Below are positions 9,159 through 19,515 of a stretch of DNA of 64,000 bases, piece after piece; within the stretch, counting starts at the first letter, position 1, and the number at the start of each line of letters is the position of its first letter. A program made the translations under genes and the position numbers. Under the pieces are notes generated by a model that had not been told where the DNA came from, did no database searches, and was given only the letters and a program-made list of their open reading frames with translations. The DNA is from an uncultured Monoglobus sp. (lineage in GTDB: Bacteria > Bacillota > Clostridia > Monoglobales > Monoglobaceae). The stretch spans positions 1 through 64,000 of the forward strand of contig CANQMT010000005.1 of the NCBI GenBank assembly GCA_947625055.1, in the 5' to 3' direction.

Positions 9159-10550
9159 CTAAAAGACGCTTTTTAAAATTTGCAGTATGTTTGAGTATTG
9201 ACCGACTTTGATGTTATTATACTTTTTTGCCGCGCTCGCGTCTATCCGCGGCACAATTATTGTCTTAAAACCAAGTTTTTCTGCCTCGCTTATGCGGCTT
9301 TCGATAAAGCTGCACGAGCGGATCTCTCCGGTCAGGCCGACCTCGCCGACTGCGGCCAGATCATCGGGCAGCGGACGGTTCTTAAACACCGACGCTAACG
9401 CGAGGACTATCGCCAGATCGGCGGCCGGCTCGGTCATTTTGAGGCCGCCCACGACGTTTATGTAGGTGTCATATGACGAGATGTGCAGCCCCGCGCGCTT
9501 TTCAAGCACGGCCAGAAGCATCATGGCGCGGTTGAAGTCAACCCCCGTCGTCATCCGCCTCGGATTGCCGAACGCGGTGGGCGCTGCGAGCGCCTGTATC
9601 TCGGCCAATATCGGGCGGGTGCCTTCCATTGTGCAGACTATGCAGCTCCCGGGGACGCCCTCGGGCCTGCCCGCAAGCATAGCGGAGGAGGGGTTGCTGA
9701 CCTCGGATAAACCGCGCTCGCTCATCTCAAAAACTCCGATCTCGTTGGTTGAGCCGAACCTGTTCTTTATCGCGCGGATGATCCTGTAGGCGCGGTTCTG
9801 GTCGCCCTCAAAATACAGCACGCAGTCAACAATGTGCTCAAGTATCTTGGGACCCGCGATCGAGCCTTCCTTGGTGACATGTCCCACCAAAAATGTGGCG
9901 ATGTTGTGAGTTTTCGCCACCCGCATCAGCATCGCCGCGACGTCTCTGATCTGAGAAACGCTGCCCGGCGCGGGGGTCAGATTCGGATTAAACATGGTCT
10001 GGACCGAGTCGACCACAAGCATTTCGGGCTTCTCTCTTGAAATGTGCTCAAGAATATTCTCGGTGTTGGTCTCGCAGTAAATTTTTATGTTGCCGCTGTT
10101 CACTCCGAGGCGGTCCGCTCTGAGCTTGATCTGCCTCGGCGACTCCTCGCCCGAGACGTAAAGAATTTTTTTATCCGTGCCTATATGGCTGCATATTTGA
10201 AGAAGTATCGTGGATTTTCCGATGCCCGGGTCTCCGCCCAGCAGCACTAGGGAACCCGGAACAAGTCCTCCGCCCAGAACGCGGTCAAACTCTTTAAGGC
10301 CGGTCGAGCAGCGCGGCTCTTCCTCGGTCGATATATCAGTGAGGGTTTTCGGAACAGCCTCGTCTCCCATATTTCCGAGTCCCGCCATGGCCGCCGATCT
10401 CATGCCGCCGCTTTTCCCGCTGTCGAGCTTTCCCGTAATCACAGTCTCTTCAACAAGGGTGTTCCACGAGCCGCAGGCCGTGCATTTTCCCATCCACCTA
10501 GGGAACTCGTTGCCGCACTCGGAGCATACAAACACAGTTTTAGACTTCAT
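9159..10550 (-). CDS. radA: DNA repair protein RadA
   Basis: The 463-residue protein has the RadA order of domains: an N-terminal four-cysteine zinc finger (CSECGNEF and CTACGSWN), a RecA-like ATPase core with Walker A GDPGIGKST, the RadA-specific KNRFGS motif, and a C-terminal Lon-protease-like domain. RadA is a DnaB-type helicase that helps branch migration in recombination. The start is ATG 10550, with GGAGG six bases upstream, not the in-frame start at 10574. Confidence 0.96.
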   Translation of the reverse strand: MKSKTVFVCSECGNEFPRWMGKCTACGSWNTLVEETVITGKLDSGKSGGMRSAAMAGLGNMGDEAVPKTLTDISTEEEPRCSTGLKEFDRVLGGGLVPGSLVLLGGDPGIGKSTILLQICSHIGTDKKILYVSGEESPRQIKLRADRLGVNSGNIKIYCETNTENILEHISREKPEMLVVDSVQTMFNPNLTPAPGSVSQIRDVAAMLMRVAKTHNIATFLVGHVTKEGSIAGPKILEHIVDCVLYFEGDQNRAYRIIRAIKNRFGSTNEIGVFEMSERGLSEVSNPSSAMLAGRPEGVPGSCIVCTMEGTRPILAEIQALAAPTAFGNPRRMTTGVDFNRAMMLLAVLEKRAGLHISSYDTYINVVGGLKMTEPAADLAIVLALASVFKNRPLPDDLAAVGEVGLTGEIRSCSFIESRISEAEKLGFKTIIVPRIDASAAKKYNNIKVGQYSNILQILKSVF

Positions 10551-10617
10551 ATCGTCCTCCGAAAATTGGTTCAAAATATTGCTCCGCCTTAAAAAAGGCC
10601 GAACTATCGGTAAGTTT

Positions 10618-10647
10618 ATTATACCATAAAAACCCTGTTTTGTCCAA
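10618..10647 (-). promoter_or_regulatory. Promoter of radA operon
   Basis: On the minus strand TTGGAC (10647-10642) and TATAAT (10623-10618) are 18 bp apart, with the radA start about 70 bp downstream. The region between this and the glycosyltransferase promoter (10648-10770) is AT-rich with no gene. Confidence 0.75.
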
Positions 10648-10770
10648 CAAATTTTGAAAATATTTAAAATTTTTTAAAACTGATGTAATATTTTCATGTT
10701 ACTATAAACGCTAAATAAAATTGTATATAAATAAAAACGCAATTGTAATAAAAATGTGATATATTTACCC

Positions 10771-10799
10771 TTGAATTTGCACGGGGGTTAGTATATAAT
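10771..10799 (+). promoter_or_regulatory. Promoter of glycosyltransferase gene
   Basis: TTGAAT (10771-10776) and TATAAT (10794-10799) are spaced by 17 bp, about 30 bp before the translation start. Confidence 0.75.
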
Positions 10800-10829
10800 T
10801 TTAAAGTATATATTTAAGAGGTGAAGCTT

Positions 10830-12035
10830 GTGCATATGTTTGTTTGTGAAATCATAGCGGATTTCATTGAGCTTGCACTCTTTTTAATTGGATTATATTA
10901 CGCGGCGGTGGGCGTGTTCTCGCTGCTACCGCGGCGGGATCTCACCGCGCCCGACAGAGAGCCGCTGAGTTTCGCGGTGCTTATCCCCGCCCACAATGAG
11001 GAGAGGGTGATCGCGCAGGCGGTTAAAAGCGTTTTAGCGGCTGATTACCCGGGCGAAAAGCTCAGCGTTTATGTGATCGCGGACGACTGCTCAGACGGAA
11101 CGGCGTACATCGCTGAAAAACTCGACGCGCGCGTTATCAAAAAAAGCGGCGGTTCGGGCAAGTTTGCGGCGCTGAAGTTTGCCTCGGAGCGGATGTTTTC
11201 GGAGAACGAGCGGCCCGATTTGGTGACTGTGATCGACGCGGATAATGTCGTGTCGCCCGCGTATTTCGCCGAGATGAACAAGGCGGCGCGCGAGCGATAC
11301 GGCGCTGTTCAGGGTAAAGTCGAGACCAAGAATCCCGAGCGCAACTGGCTGACTGCCGCGTATTCGGTCTGGAGCGCGCTTGAGACGCGCCTCGGCAGAA
11401 TGGCGCCGGGAAGCATAGGACTTAACGTGAAGCTTTCGGGCACCGGATATTGCGTTCGCGCGGAGGTCTTTGAGGAGCTTATGGGCCTTGAGGACTGTCT
11501 TGCGGAGGACATGGAGTTTACGGCGCATTTGGCGCTGATTGGCGTTAAGACCGCGTTTTGCGGCGGTGCGGTTGTGTATGACGAGAAGCCGGCGAGCCTC
11601 GGCTGCTCGCTGAGACAGCGGATACGCTGGGCGCGCGGGATAGTCAGCGTTCAGGGCAGATACGGCTGGGAGCTTTTAAGACGCGGGAAAATAACAGATT
11701 TCCTCAGTCTTTACGGCGATTTTCTGGGTCTGTTCACCTACGCGCTGTTCGGGGTATTATCGTTCTTTGCCGGATACGCGATGCTGAACGGTCTGCACTA
11801 TCCGCTGATCGAACTGTGGACAAAGCCGATCTCATACGCCGCGCTTTGCGTGTATCTGGGGATCGGACTTATGACCGCCCTTGCTGGGCTGGTCCTTGAC
11901 AGGAAATTTAACAAAGCAGCCGTGGTCAATCTGATTGGGTTGCTGATATATACAGTGACGTGGGTGCCTGCGGCTGTCGCGGGGCTTCTTAGCCACCACA
12001 GAAAGGAATGGTACCACACGGAGCATGATTGTTAA
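10830..12035 (+). CDS. Membrane glycosyltransferase, family 2
   Basis: This roughly 401-residue protein has an N-terminal membrane segment, a GT2 catalytic domain (VLIPAHNEERVI, then the DADN metal site, AEDMEF, and QRIRWARG of the processive QxxRW type), and three or more C-terminal membrane segments. The layout is like hyaluronan, poly-N-acetylglucosamine and cellulose synthase-type enzymes, so it probably polymerises or transfers a sugar at the membrane. Starts are possible at GTG 10821, GTG 10830 or ATG 10836; AGAGGTG at 10817-10823 favours 10830. The product is unknown. glmS, which makes an amino-sugar precursor, follows. Confidence 0.85.
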   Translation: MHMFVCEIIADFIELALFLIGLYYAAVGVFSLLPRRDLTAPDREPLSFAVLIPAHNEERVIAQAVKSVLAADYPGEKLSVYVIADDCSDGTAYIAEKLDARVIKKSGGSGKFAALKFASERMFSENERPDLVTVIDADNVVSPAYFAEMNKAARERYGAVQGKVETKNPERNWLTAAYSVWSALETRLGRMAPGSIGLNVKLSGTGYCVRAEVFEELMGLEDCLAEDMEFTAHLALIGVKTAFCGGAVVYDEKPASLGCSLRQRIRWARGIVSVQGRYGWELLRRGKITDFLSLYGDFLGLFTYALFGVLSFFAGYAMLNGLHYPLIELWTKPISYAALCVYLGIGLMTALAGLVLDRKFNKAAVVNLIGLLIYTVTWVPAAVAGLLSHHRKEWYHTEHDC

Positions 12036-12072
12036 CGATCATGCAAATTAAAAGTCAATAGGAGGTAATCTT

Positions 12073-13899
12073 ATGTGCGGAATTGTCGGATATGTAGGAA
12101 ACAAGCAGGCGGCGCCCTTTCTTTTGGAGGGACTCTCCAAGCTTGAGTACAGGGGTTATGACTCCGCCGGCGTGGCGGTCATGACCGACGAGGGAATAGT
12201 CGTAAAGAAAAAGAAGGGCCGTCTGGCGGGTCTCAGCGAGATGATCGACGGAGGAAACGCTATACGCGGAACAATGGGAATAGGCCACACACGCTGGGCG
12301 ACGCACGGCGAGCCCTCGGACACCAATTCTCACCCGCATCTCAGCAACTCGGGCCGCTTTGCGGTAGTCCACAACGGAATTATCGAGAACTATCTGCGCC
12401 TTCGTGACTATCTTACAAAAAAGGGTTTTGAGTTTATTTCCGAGACCGATACCGAGGTCATAGCGCACCTTTTTGAGTATTATTACAAGGGCGACATTAT
12501 TGACGCCATGATCAAGGTCATAAACAAGGTCGAGGGCTCATACGCGCTGGGCGTGCTCTGCGCCGACGATCCCGACTCGTTTATCGCGGTTCGCAAGGAA
12601 AGCCCGCTCATCGTGGGGCTTGGGGAGGGCGAGAATTTTATCGCCTCTGACATACCCGCGATTTTGTCTCACACCAAAAACGTTTATTTCCTTGAAAATA
12701 ATGAGATAGTAATCCTCAAAAAGAATCAGGTAAAGATAATCAACACAGACCGCGAGGAGATAAGCAAAGAGGTTTATGTGGTTGATTGGGATGTTTCGGC
12801 AGCCGAGAAGGGCGGATACGAGCATTTCATGTTCAAGGAGATAATGGAGCAGCCCAGAGCGATCGCCGACACGGTCAGCCCCAGAATTAAGGACGGTAGG
12901 ATCGTGCTTGACGATATAATGCTCACGGCTGACTATATACGCAATATAAACAAGGTTTATATCGTCGCCTGCGGCAGCGCCTATCATGTCGGAGTTGTCG
13001 GCAAATATGTTATCGAGCAGATGAACCGTATTCCCGTTGAGGTCATGGTCGCGTCCGAGTTCAGGTATTGCTCGCCGATCATAGACGAGCACACTCTTGT
13101 GGTGCTTATCTCGCAGTCGGGTGAGACGGCTGACACGATCGAGGCCATGCGCGAGGCTAAGCGTCTCGGCTCAAGGACCTTCGCCATTGTCAACGCTGTC
13201 GGAAGCACGATCGCCCGCGAGGCCGACGACGTGCTCTACACTTGGGCGGGCCCGGAGATCGCCGTGGCCACCACAAAGGCTTACAGTACACAATTGACCG
13301 CGATATACATGCTTTCGTTGTATTTCGCGCAGGAGCTTGATACGATCTCCCCCGAGCTGCTCAGAAAATACATCAACGCCCTTAACGCCCTGCCCGACAA
13401 GATCGCCGGGATAGTTGAGAACAAGGCGGATATCCAGTACATCGCGTCGCAGTATTACAGCGCAAAGAGCGTGTTCTTCATCGGCAGGACATTTGATTAC
13501 GCTGTGGCTCTCGAAGGCTCTCTCAAGCTTAAAGAGATTTCATACATCCATTCCGAGGCGTACGCCGCCGGAGAGCTCAAGCACGGCACGATCGCGCTTA
13601 TGGAGGAGGGCACCGTTGTTGTGGCTCTCTGTACGGTCAAAAAGCTGTTTGACAAAATGCTCAGCAACATAAAAGAGGTCAAAGCCCGCGGCGCCGTTGT
13701 CATCGCAATTGCCGAGGAAGGCCATACCGAGATCGAAAAAGAGGCCGATCACGTTATTTACGTGCCCAAGTGCGATGATCTCACTATGCCCAGTGAGGTC
13801 GTTGTGCCGCTGCAGCTTTTCTCATACTATGTGGCGTCGCTTAAAGGTCTTGACATCGACAAACCCAGAAATCTTGCAAAGTCCGTTACGGTTGAGTAA
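12073..13899 (+). CDS. glmS: Glutamine-fructose-6-phosphate transaminase (isomerizing)
   Basis: The 608-residue enzyme makes glucosamine-6-phosphate, the entry to UDP-GlcNAc and peptidoglycan. The N-terminal glutaminase domain begins MCGIVGYVG, with catalytic Cys2 after Met removal, and two SIS sugar-isomerase domains follow (CGSAYHVG, ISQSGETADT, GRTFDYAVALEGSLKLKE). AGGAGGT precedes the ATG. Only 37 bp separate it from the preceding gene, too little for a glmS ribozyme, so that control is absent here. Confidence 0.98.
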   Translation: MCGIVGYVGNKQAAPFLLEGLSKLEYRGYDSAGVAVMTDEGIVVKKKKGRLAGLSEMIDGGNAIRGTMGIGHTRWATHGEPSDTNSHPHLSNSGRFAVVHNGIIENYLRLRDYLTKKGFEFISETDTEVIAHLFEYYYKGDIIDAMIKVINKVEGSYALGVLCADDPDSFIAVRKESPLIVGLGEGENFIASDIPAILSHTKNVYFLENNEIVILKKNQVKIINTDREEISKEVYVVDWDVSAAEKGGYEHFMFKEIMEQPRAIADTVSPRIKDGRIVLDDIMLTADYIRNINKVYIVACGSAYHVGVVGKYVIEQMNRIPVEVMVASEFRYCSPIIDEHTLVVLISQSGETADTIEAMREAKRLGSRTFAIVNAVGSTIAREADDVLYTWAGPEIAVATTKAYSTQLTAIYMLSLYFAQELDTISPELLRKYINALNALPDKIAGIVENKADIQYIASQYYSAKSVFFIGRTFDYAVALEGSLKLKEISYIHSEAYAAGELKHGTIALMEEGTVVVALCTVKKLFDKMLSNIKEVKARGAVVIAIAEEGHTEIEKEADHVIYVPKCDDLTMPSEVVVPLQLFSYYVASLKGLDIDKPRNLAKSVTVE

Positions 13900-14013
13900 T
13901 AACTTTAAAATTTAATATTATTTTTAAATAAAAACTATGGCTTTTTTGGCGGAAATGTGTTATACTGCCAAGAGAGCCATTTTTTGCGGAACGGTTCCTT
14001 GAGAGGTGATTTT

Positions 14014-15411
14014 ATGACAAAAACAATTATTATGCGCATGGTCTGCGCGATAACGGCGCTGACGCTGACTCTGGCGCTTATGTGCGTTGAGGTGCGTCCC
14101 GCGTCGGCGGAAACGGAAATTCAACGCATACTGAAGGTGGGCCTTTATTACGGATCTTCAGCAAAGACGGTCGCCACCGTCACGTCGGAGCGCGGATTTT
14201 ATGCGGGAACCTTCAACGACCGCGAGTTTTCCGAGGAACAGATAATAGAGAACACAACCGTAATGGTGCGCCGCGGCGACGGCGGGATCGTAATTCAGGA
14301 TACCGACGGAAACACATTATACACAGAACATGACGGCGCAGGAGTGGGGCTGAGCCCTGTTTATACCGATTTCTGGGAGGAAAGGTTCACATTTGAGGGA
14401 ACCGGATATCGCGGCAGTCTGAACCTTATCTGCGACGGAGACGGATTTGCGGTGATCAACGTCATTGATATCGACCAGTATCTTTACGGCGTCGTTTCGC
14501 GCGAGATGAGCGACACATGGCCGATAGAGGCACTCAAGGCGCAGGCGGTCTGCTCAAGGAACTACGCCGCGCAAAACATCGGAAAGCATGAGAGCTACGG
14601 CTTTGACATCTGCGCCAACACCCACTGCCAGATGTACACCGGAATGTCGCGCGAGGCCGAGTCGATATACGAGGCCGTTGACGCGACCCGCGGCATGGTG
14701 CTGACCTACGGAGGTGAGCTTTGCGAGTGCTATTACTCGTCGTCAATGGGCTCGTCGACAGAGGACGTTAAATATGTCTGGGGAAACGAGGTCCCGTATC
14801 TCGTAAGCGTTGACAACGGCTTTGAGGACACCGAAAACATACCTAACGGCGTGTGGTCGGGAGTTCTGACGGCGGACGAGGCGTCAACCATTATGCGCAA
14901 CCGCGGCTATGAGGTCGGCGACGTGCAGAAGATAGAGGCGCTTGAGTATTCGCCCGAGGGCAGAGTCATAAAGCTCAGAGTGACCGGAAACACTGCGATC
15001 AAGACTGTTGAGCGCGAGGAGTGCAGAACGCTTTTCGGCTCGGTCACAAAGAGCCAGATGTTTACCGTTACCGGGAACGGCGAGGCCGAAAATCAGACGA
15101 TGATCGCGGTCAGCGACGGCGAGACACTGATGCGCCGCAGACCGAAGCAGCTTGAGATCCTCAGCGATATGGGCAGACATAACGTGTCGGCTGAAACTCT
15201 GTATACCACAAACGGCGAATATCAAAAGACCTATGCGGACGCCGAAGACGAATCCTACCCGAACACAAGCTTTACTTTCAAGGGCACGGGTTGGGGCCAT
15301 GGTGTGGGCATGAGCCAGTACGGTGCCAAGGGTATGGCGGAAAACGGATATGATTTCAGCGAGATCCTGACCCATTACTTTACCGGGGCCGGAATAACCA
15401 ACGCTTACTAA
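14014..15411 (+). CDS. SpoIID/LytB domain secreted protein
   Basis: The 465-residue protein has a signal peptide (about residues 1-35) and a SpoIID-like domain with the hallmarks [24 protein letters not shown] and the C-terminal [19 protein letters not shown]. SpoIID is a lytic transglycosylase acting on peptidoglycan during engulfment; LytB-type relatives act in cell-wall turnover in non-sporulating cells. With a solitary context I cannot tell which. The start is ATG 14014 after GAGAGGTGA, not the in-frame start at 13957. Confidence 0.85.
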   Translation: MTKTIIMRMVCAITALTLTLALMCVEVRPASAETEIQRILKVGLYYGSSAKTVATVTSERGFYAGTFNDREFSEEQIIENTTVMVRRGDGGIVIQDTDGNTLYTEHDGAGVGLSPVYTDFWEERFTFEGTGYRGSLNLICDGDGFAVINVIDIDQYLYGVVSREMSDTWPIEALKAQAVCSRNYAAQNIGKHESYGFDICANTHCQMYTGMSREAESIYEAVDATRGMVLTYGGELCECYYSSSMGSSTEDVKYVWGNEVPYLVSVDNGFEDTENIPNGVWSGVLTADEASTIMRNRGYEVGDVQKIEALEYSPEGRVIKLRVTGNTAIKTVEREECRTLFGSVTKSQMFTVTGNGEAENQTMIAVSDGETLMRRRPKQLEILSDMGRHNVSAETLYTTNGEYQKTYADAEDESYPNTSFTFKGTGWGHGVGMSQYGAKGMAENGYDFSEILTHYFTGAGITNAY

Positions 15412-15439
15412 AACAGGGATATATAAAAAGGATTTTTAT

Positions 15440-16465
15440 ATGACAACAAAGGATTTTTACTATGATCTGCCGCAGGAGCTTATCGCTCAGCACCCCCTTG
15501 AGGACCGGAGCTCGTCGCGTCTGCTGACGCTCAGCCGCGAAAGCGGGGAAATCGCGCATCGGCATTTCAGGGATATAATCGAATATTTAAACCCGGGCGA
15601 TTGTCTTGTGATGAACAACACCCGGGTCATTCCCGCGCGTCTTTACGGCGTGAAGGAGGGAACCGGCGGCAAAATCGAGTTCCTGCTGCTTAAACGTATA
15701 GATATAAACACTTGGAACGTGATATTAAGGCCGGGAAAGCGGGCGCGCGCCGGAGCGAGGTTCAGCTTCGGAGATGGTCTGCTCCGCGCCGAGGCGCTTG
15801 AAGTCCTGCCCGACGGCAACCGCATAGTCCGCTTTGAGTATGACGGCGTGTGGGAGGAGCTGCTTGACAGGCTCGGCGAAATGCCGCTTCCGCCGTACAT
15901 CAAGGAAAAGCTCACGGACAAAGAGCGGTACCAGACGGTATACTCAAAGATCGAAGGCTCGGCGGCGGCTCCGACCGCGGGGCTGCACTTTACAAACGAG
16001 TTGATAGACGAGATACGAAAAAAGGGCGTGAATATAGCCGAGCTCACCCTGCATGTGGGCTTGGGAACATTCCGCCCCGTGTCGGCGGAGAACGTTGAGG
16101 ATCACGTTATGCATACCGAGCATTACGAGGTGGCTCCCGAAGCGGCCGATATTATCAACAAAACCCGCGAAAGCGGAGGAAGGATCATCGCGGTCGGAAC
16201 AACCTCGGTGCGCACGATTGAGACTGTGGCTGATGAAGACGGAACAATGCGGCCCGGGATAGGCGACACGAGCATATTTATTTACCCGGGATATAGGTTC
16301 AAGATCACCGACGCGATAATCACCAATTTTCATCTGCCCGAGTCAACGCTGTTGATGCTTGTGTCGGCGTTCGCGGGGAAAGAGAATATTTTCCGCGCTT
16401 ACGGGACCGCCGTCCGCGAGAAATACAGATTTTTCAGCTTCGGCGACGCCATGTTTCTTTATTAG
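15440..16465 (+). CDS. queA: tRNA preQ1(34) S-adenosylmethionine ribosyltransferase-isomerase
   Basis: The 341-residue protein adds the ribosyl-derived cyclopentanediol ring to preQ1 in tRNA, making epoxyqueuosine. QueA family segments are clear: [15 protein letters not shown] at the N-terminus, [21 protein letters not shown] and [17 protein letters not shown]. It is followed 27 bp later by tgt, the usual partner. Confidence 0.97.
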   Translation: MTTKDFYYDLPQELIAQHPLEDRSSSRLLTLSRESGEIAHRHFRDIIEYLNPGDCLVMNNTRVIPARLYGVKEGTGGKIEFLLLKRIDINTWNVILRPGKRARAGARFSFGDGLLRAEALEVLPDGNRIVRFEYDGVWEELLDRLGEMPLPPYIKEKLTDKERYQTVYSKIEGSAAAPTAGLHFTNELIDEIRKKGVNIAELTLHVGLGTFRPVSAENVEDHVMHTEHYEVAPEAADIINKTRESGGRIIAVGTTSVRTIETVADEDGTMRPGIGDTSIFIYPGYRFKITDAIITNFHLPESTLLMLVSAFAGKENIFRAYGTAVREKYRFFSFGDAMFLY

Positions 16466-16471
16466 CTTTAA

Positions 16472-17623
<1,152 letters not shown>

Positions 17624-18520
17624 CTAATTCAGGATTTCCGCAGCCGAGCGCTTGTTGTCGCGCAGGGCGCGGCAAAGGCAGCGCAGACAGTCGGGATTGC
17701 CGGGTGTTATATAATTTTCCTTGTCGAAGCACGAAAGAGTGGCTTTAAAACCCATGCCGCTGAGGATATCCTCGGCGGCTTTTGATATTTCGCCGTAGGG
17801 ATAGGTATAGACCTCCGGAGTGATCCCGCAGTGTTCGACGAGCATATTCTGCGTGAGCTCGGTGTCGGCTGTGAGCTTTTCGCGGTACGCGTCGTCGCTC
17901 TCGCCGCTCAGCTTGGCCGCGCCCTTGCGGCCCGTGTCGTTGCCCTTCATGCCCGGCAGCATGTGCATGTTATAGCTGTGGTTGGCGAACTCAAACCGGC
18001 CGCTGTCCTTCATTTTATTTATCGTCTCATAATTCAGGTAGGCATATTCCGGGTTCTCATCCGAGATTTGCGAATAGCTCTCGGTGTAGGTCCCGACTAT
18101 CGAGACCAGGCCCCTCATGTCGTATTTCTCAAAAAGCGGCAGGCCGTACTCGCAGTTGTTTTCAAAGCCGTCGTCAAATGTGATGACAACGGGCTTTTCG
18201 GGAAGCTCGCCGCCGTTTTCGACAAAGTTTATAACGTCGCGCATGAAAACGGCGGTGTAGCCGTTGTCGCGGAGATATTTCAGGTCGTTTTCAAAATCGT
18301 TCACCGAGATGACATAGGCGTTGACCTTGTCGGGATTTTTGGTCAGGCCGTGATACATGAGAATGGGAAGCTTGACCGCGCCCGTCTCGTTTTCGGCCGC
18401 CGCTGCCGCGGGCTCGGAGTCCCGCGCGCCGATAAAGCGGAAGCCGACCGCCCCCAAAACTATCGAGAGCATAAGCACAGCCGCGTAGAATATAATTGTT
18501 TTAAGCTTTATTACATACAT
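17624..18520 (-). CDS. Polysaccharide deacetylase, membrane-anchored
   Basis: The 298-residue protein has one N-terminal membrane segment (residues 7-28) and an extracellular NodB-type domain. PILMYHGL and TFDDGFENN hold the catalytic and metal-binding residues, NHSYNMH supplies the metal-binding histidines, and YPYGE follows. The family removes N-acetyl groups from peptidoglycan or other glycans. Its ribosome binding site AGGGGTGA lies in the 3' arm of the upstream terminator hairpin. Substrate cannot be fixed from sequence. Confidence 0.88.
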   Translation of the reverse strand: MYVIKLKTIIFYAAVLMLSIVLGAVGFRFIGARDSEPAAAAAENETGAVKLPILMYHGLTKNPDKVNAYVISVNDFENDLKYLRDNGYTAVFMRDVINFVENGGELPEKPVVITFDDGFENNCEYGLPLFEKYDMRGLVSIVGTYTESYSQISDENPEYAYLNYETINKMKDSGRFEFANHSYNMHMLPGMKGNDTGRKGAAKLSGESDDAYREKLTADTELTQNMLVEHCGITPEVYTYPYGEISKAAEDILSGMGFKATLSCFDKENYITPGNPDCLRCLCRALRDNKRSAAEILN

Positions 18521-18554
18521 AAAAAATCACCCCTAATATTATTATTAGGGATGA
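18521..18554 (-). terminator. Terminator of the nucleoside hydrolase gene overlapping the deacetylase ribosome site
   Basis: Read on the minus strand, TCATCCCTAATA and TATTAGGGGTGA pair in a 12-bp stem with a short loop, followed by TTTTTT and then the deacetylase ATG. The 3' arm contains the Shine-Dalgarno-like AGGGGTGA. Confidence 0.8.
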
Positions 18555-18595
18555 CCGTGATTTATTCATTGACGCGAACGAGCGCGTTCATAGTC

Positions 18596-19477
18596 TCACA
18601 TATAAGCCGATTTCAGCTTGGCGTAAAAGTCCTCGAGAATAAAACGGGGATCAATATTTTTGTATAACCGTATGTTTCTGTGATTTTTTCCGTGAACATA
18701 TTTCATTTCGCCGTCAAACTCCGGAGCCGGGATTTCCGACCATTCGCCGCAGCCGTCAAACAGCATAAGCCCCACCGCGGGCGAGTCGCCGAGTATGCGG
18801 TATTCCGCGGGGCGCGATGCCGCGGCGTTGTTGAAGCTTATAACATTCTCGGCAAGGTATTTTCCGATTTCGCCGCAGGGATACACTTTGTCATAAAGCT
18901 CCGCAAACGACACCGGCATCATTCGGTAAACGTTGCGCGGAACCTGCCACAAATTGACGTTTGACTTAAACACGACATTCGCGGCGCAAATATCGTTTTT
19001 GAGATTATATTCACGGCCGCCGTCGGGATAATCGCCTCCGCCGATCCATATGACCGTAATATTCTTTTCCGCGATTTTCGGCTCAAGCAGCAGCGCGGAC
19101 GCCATATCGGTGAGCGGCCCCAGAAAAGAAATATAAAGCGGGCGTTTGTCGTCCTTCATCGCCTCTTTGATTATAATATCCGTGCCCGGAGAGGGCACGG
19201 GAGTTTTCTCATCGGGAATGGCGCGTTCGGCTCCGTTATAAAGCGGCGCACCGGTCAGTTTTCCCATTTTGCCGAGCACAAGCACTGCCTCGTCATAGCT
19301 GTCCTTTTGACTTGTTTTTGATTTGGACGTTCCGAAATGAGCGGGAATTACGGCCCTTATATCAAACGACTCGGTGAGCACGGCGTGGGCGAGAGCGAAT
19401 TGATCGTCAACCTCGTTTTTCAGATCCGTATCTAAAATAACTCTTACCTTTTTATCATCGGGAATATTGAATTTCAT
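18596..19477 (-). CDS. Nucleoside hydrolase-like protein
   Basis: The 293-residue protein has the N-terminal calcium-binding pattern of inosine/uridine-preferring nucleoside hydrolases (ILDTDLKNEVDDQFAL, the DxDxxxxxDD signature) and later LGPLTDMASAL and WIGGGDY segments. No signal peptide is seen, so it should be cytoplasmic. Sequence after about residue 130 matches the consensus only loosely, so the substrate may not be a normal nucleoside. Confidence 0.8.
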   Translation of the reverse strand: MKFNIPDDKKVRVILDTDLKNEVDDQFALAHAVLTESFDIRAVIPAHFGTSKSKTSQKDSYDEAVLVLGKMGKLTGAPLYNGAERAIPDEKTPVPSPGTDIIIKEAMKDDKRPLYISFLGPLTDMASALLLEPKIAEKNITVIWIGGGDYPDGGREYNLKNDICAANVVFKSNVNLWQVPRNVYRMMPVSFAELYDKVYPCGEIGKYLAENVISFNNAAASRPAEYRILGDSPAVGLMLFDGCGEWSEIPAPEFDGEMKYVHGKNHRNIRLYKNIDPRFILEDFYAKLKSAYM

Positions 19478-19515
19478 TTACTAATTTCTCCTCTCGTGTT
19501 TTAAGTGAATTTATA

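Noticed and set aside
12036-12072. glmS ribozyme riboswitch
   Set aside because: The gap before glmS is only 37 bp and contains just a ribosome site, far shorter than the ribozyme.
17831-18667. 278-residue plus-strand open frame opposite the deacetylase
   Set aside because: It is a shadow of the NodB-domain gene; the Val/Arg-rich translation has no recognisable motif.
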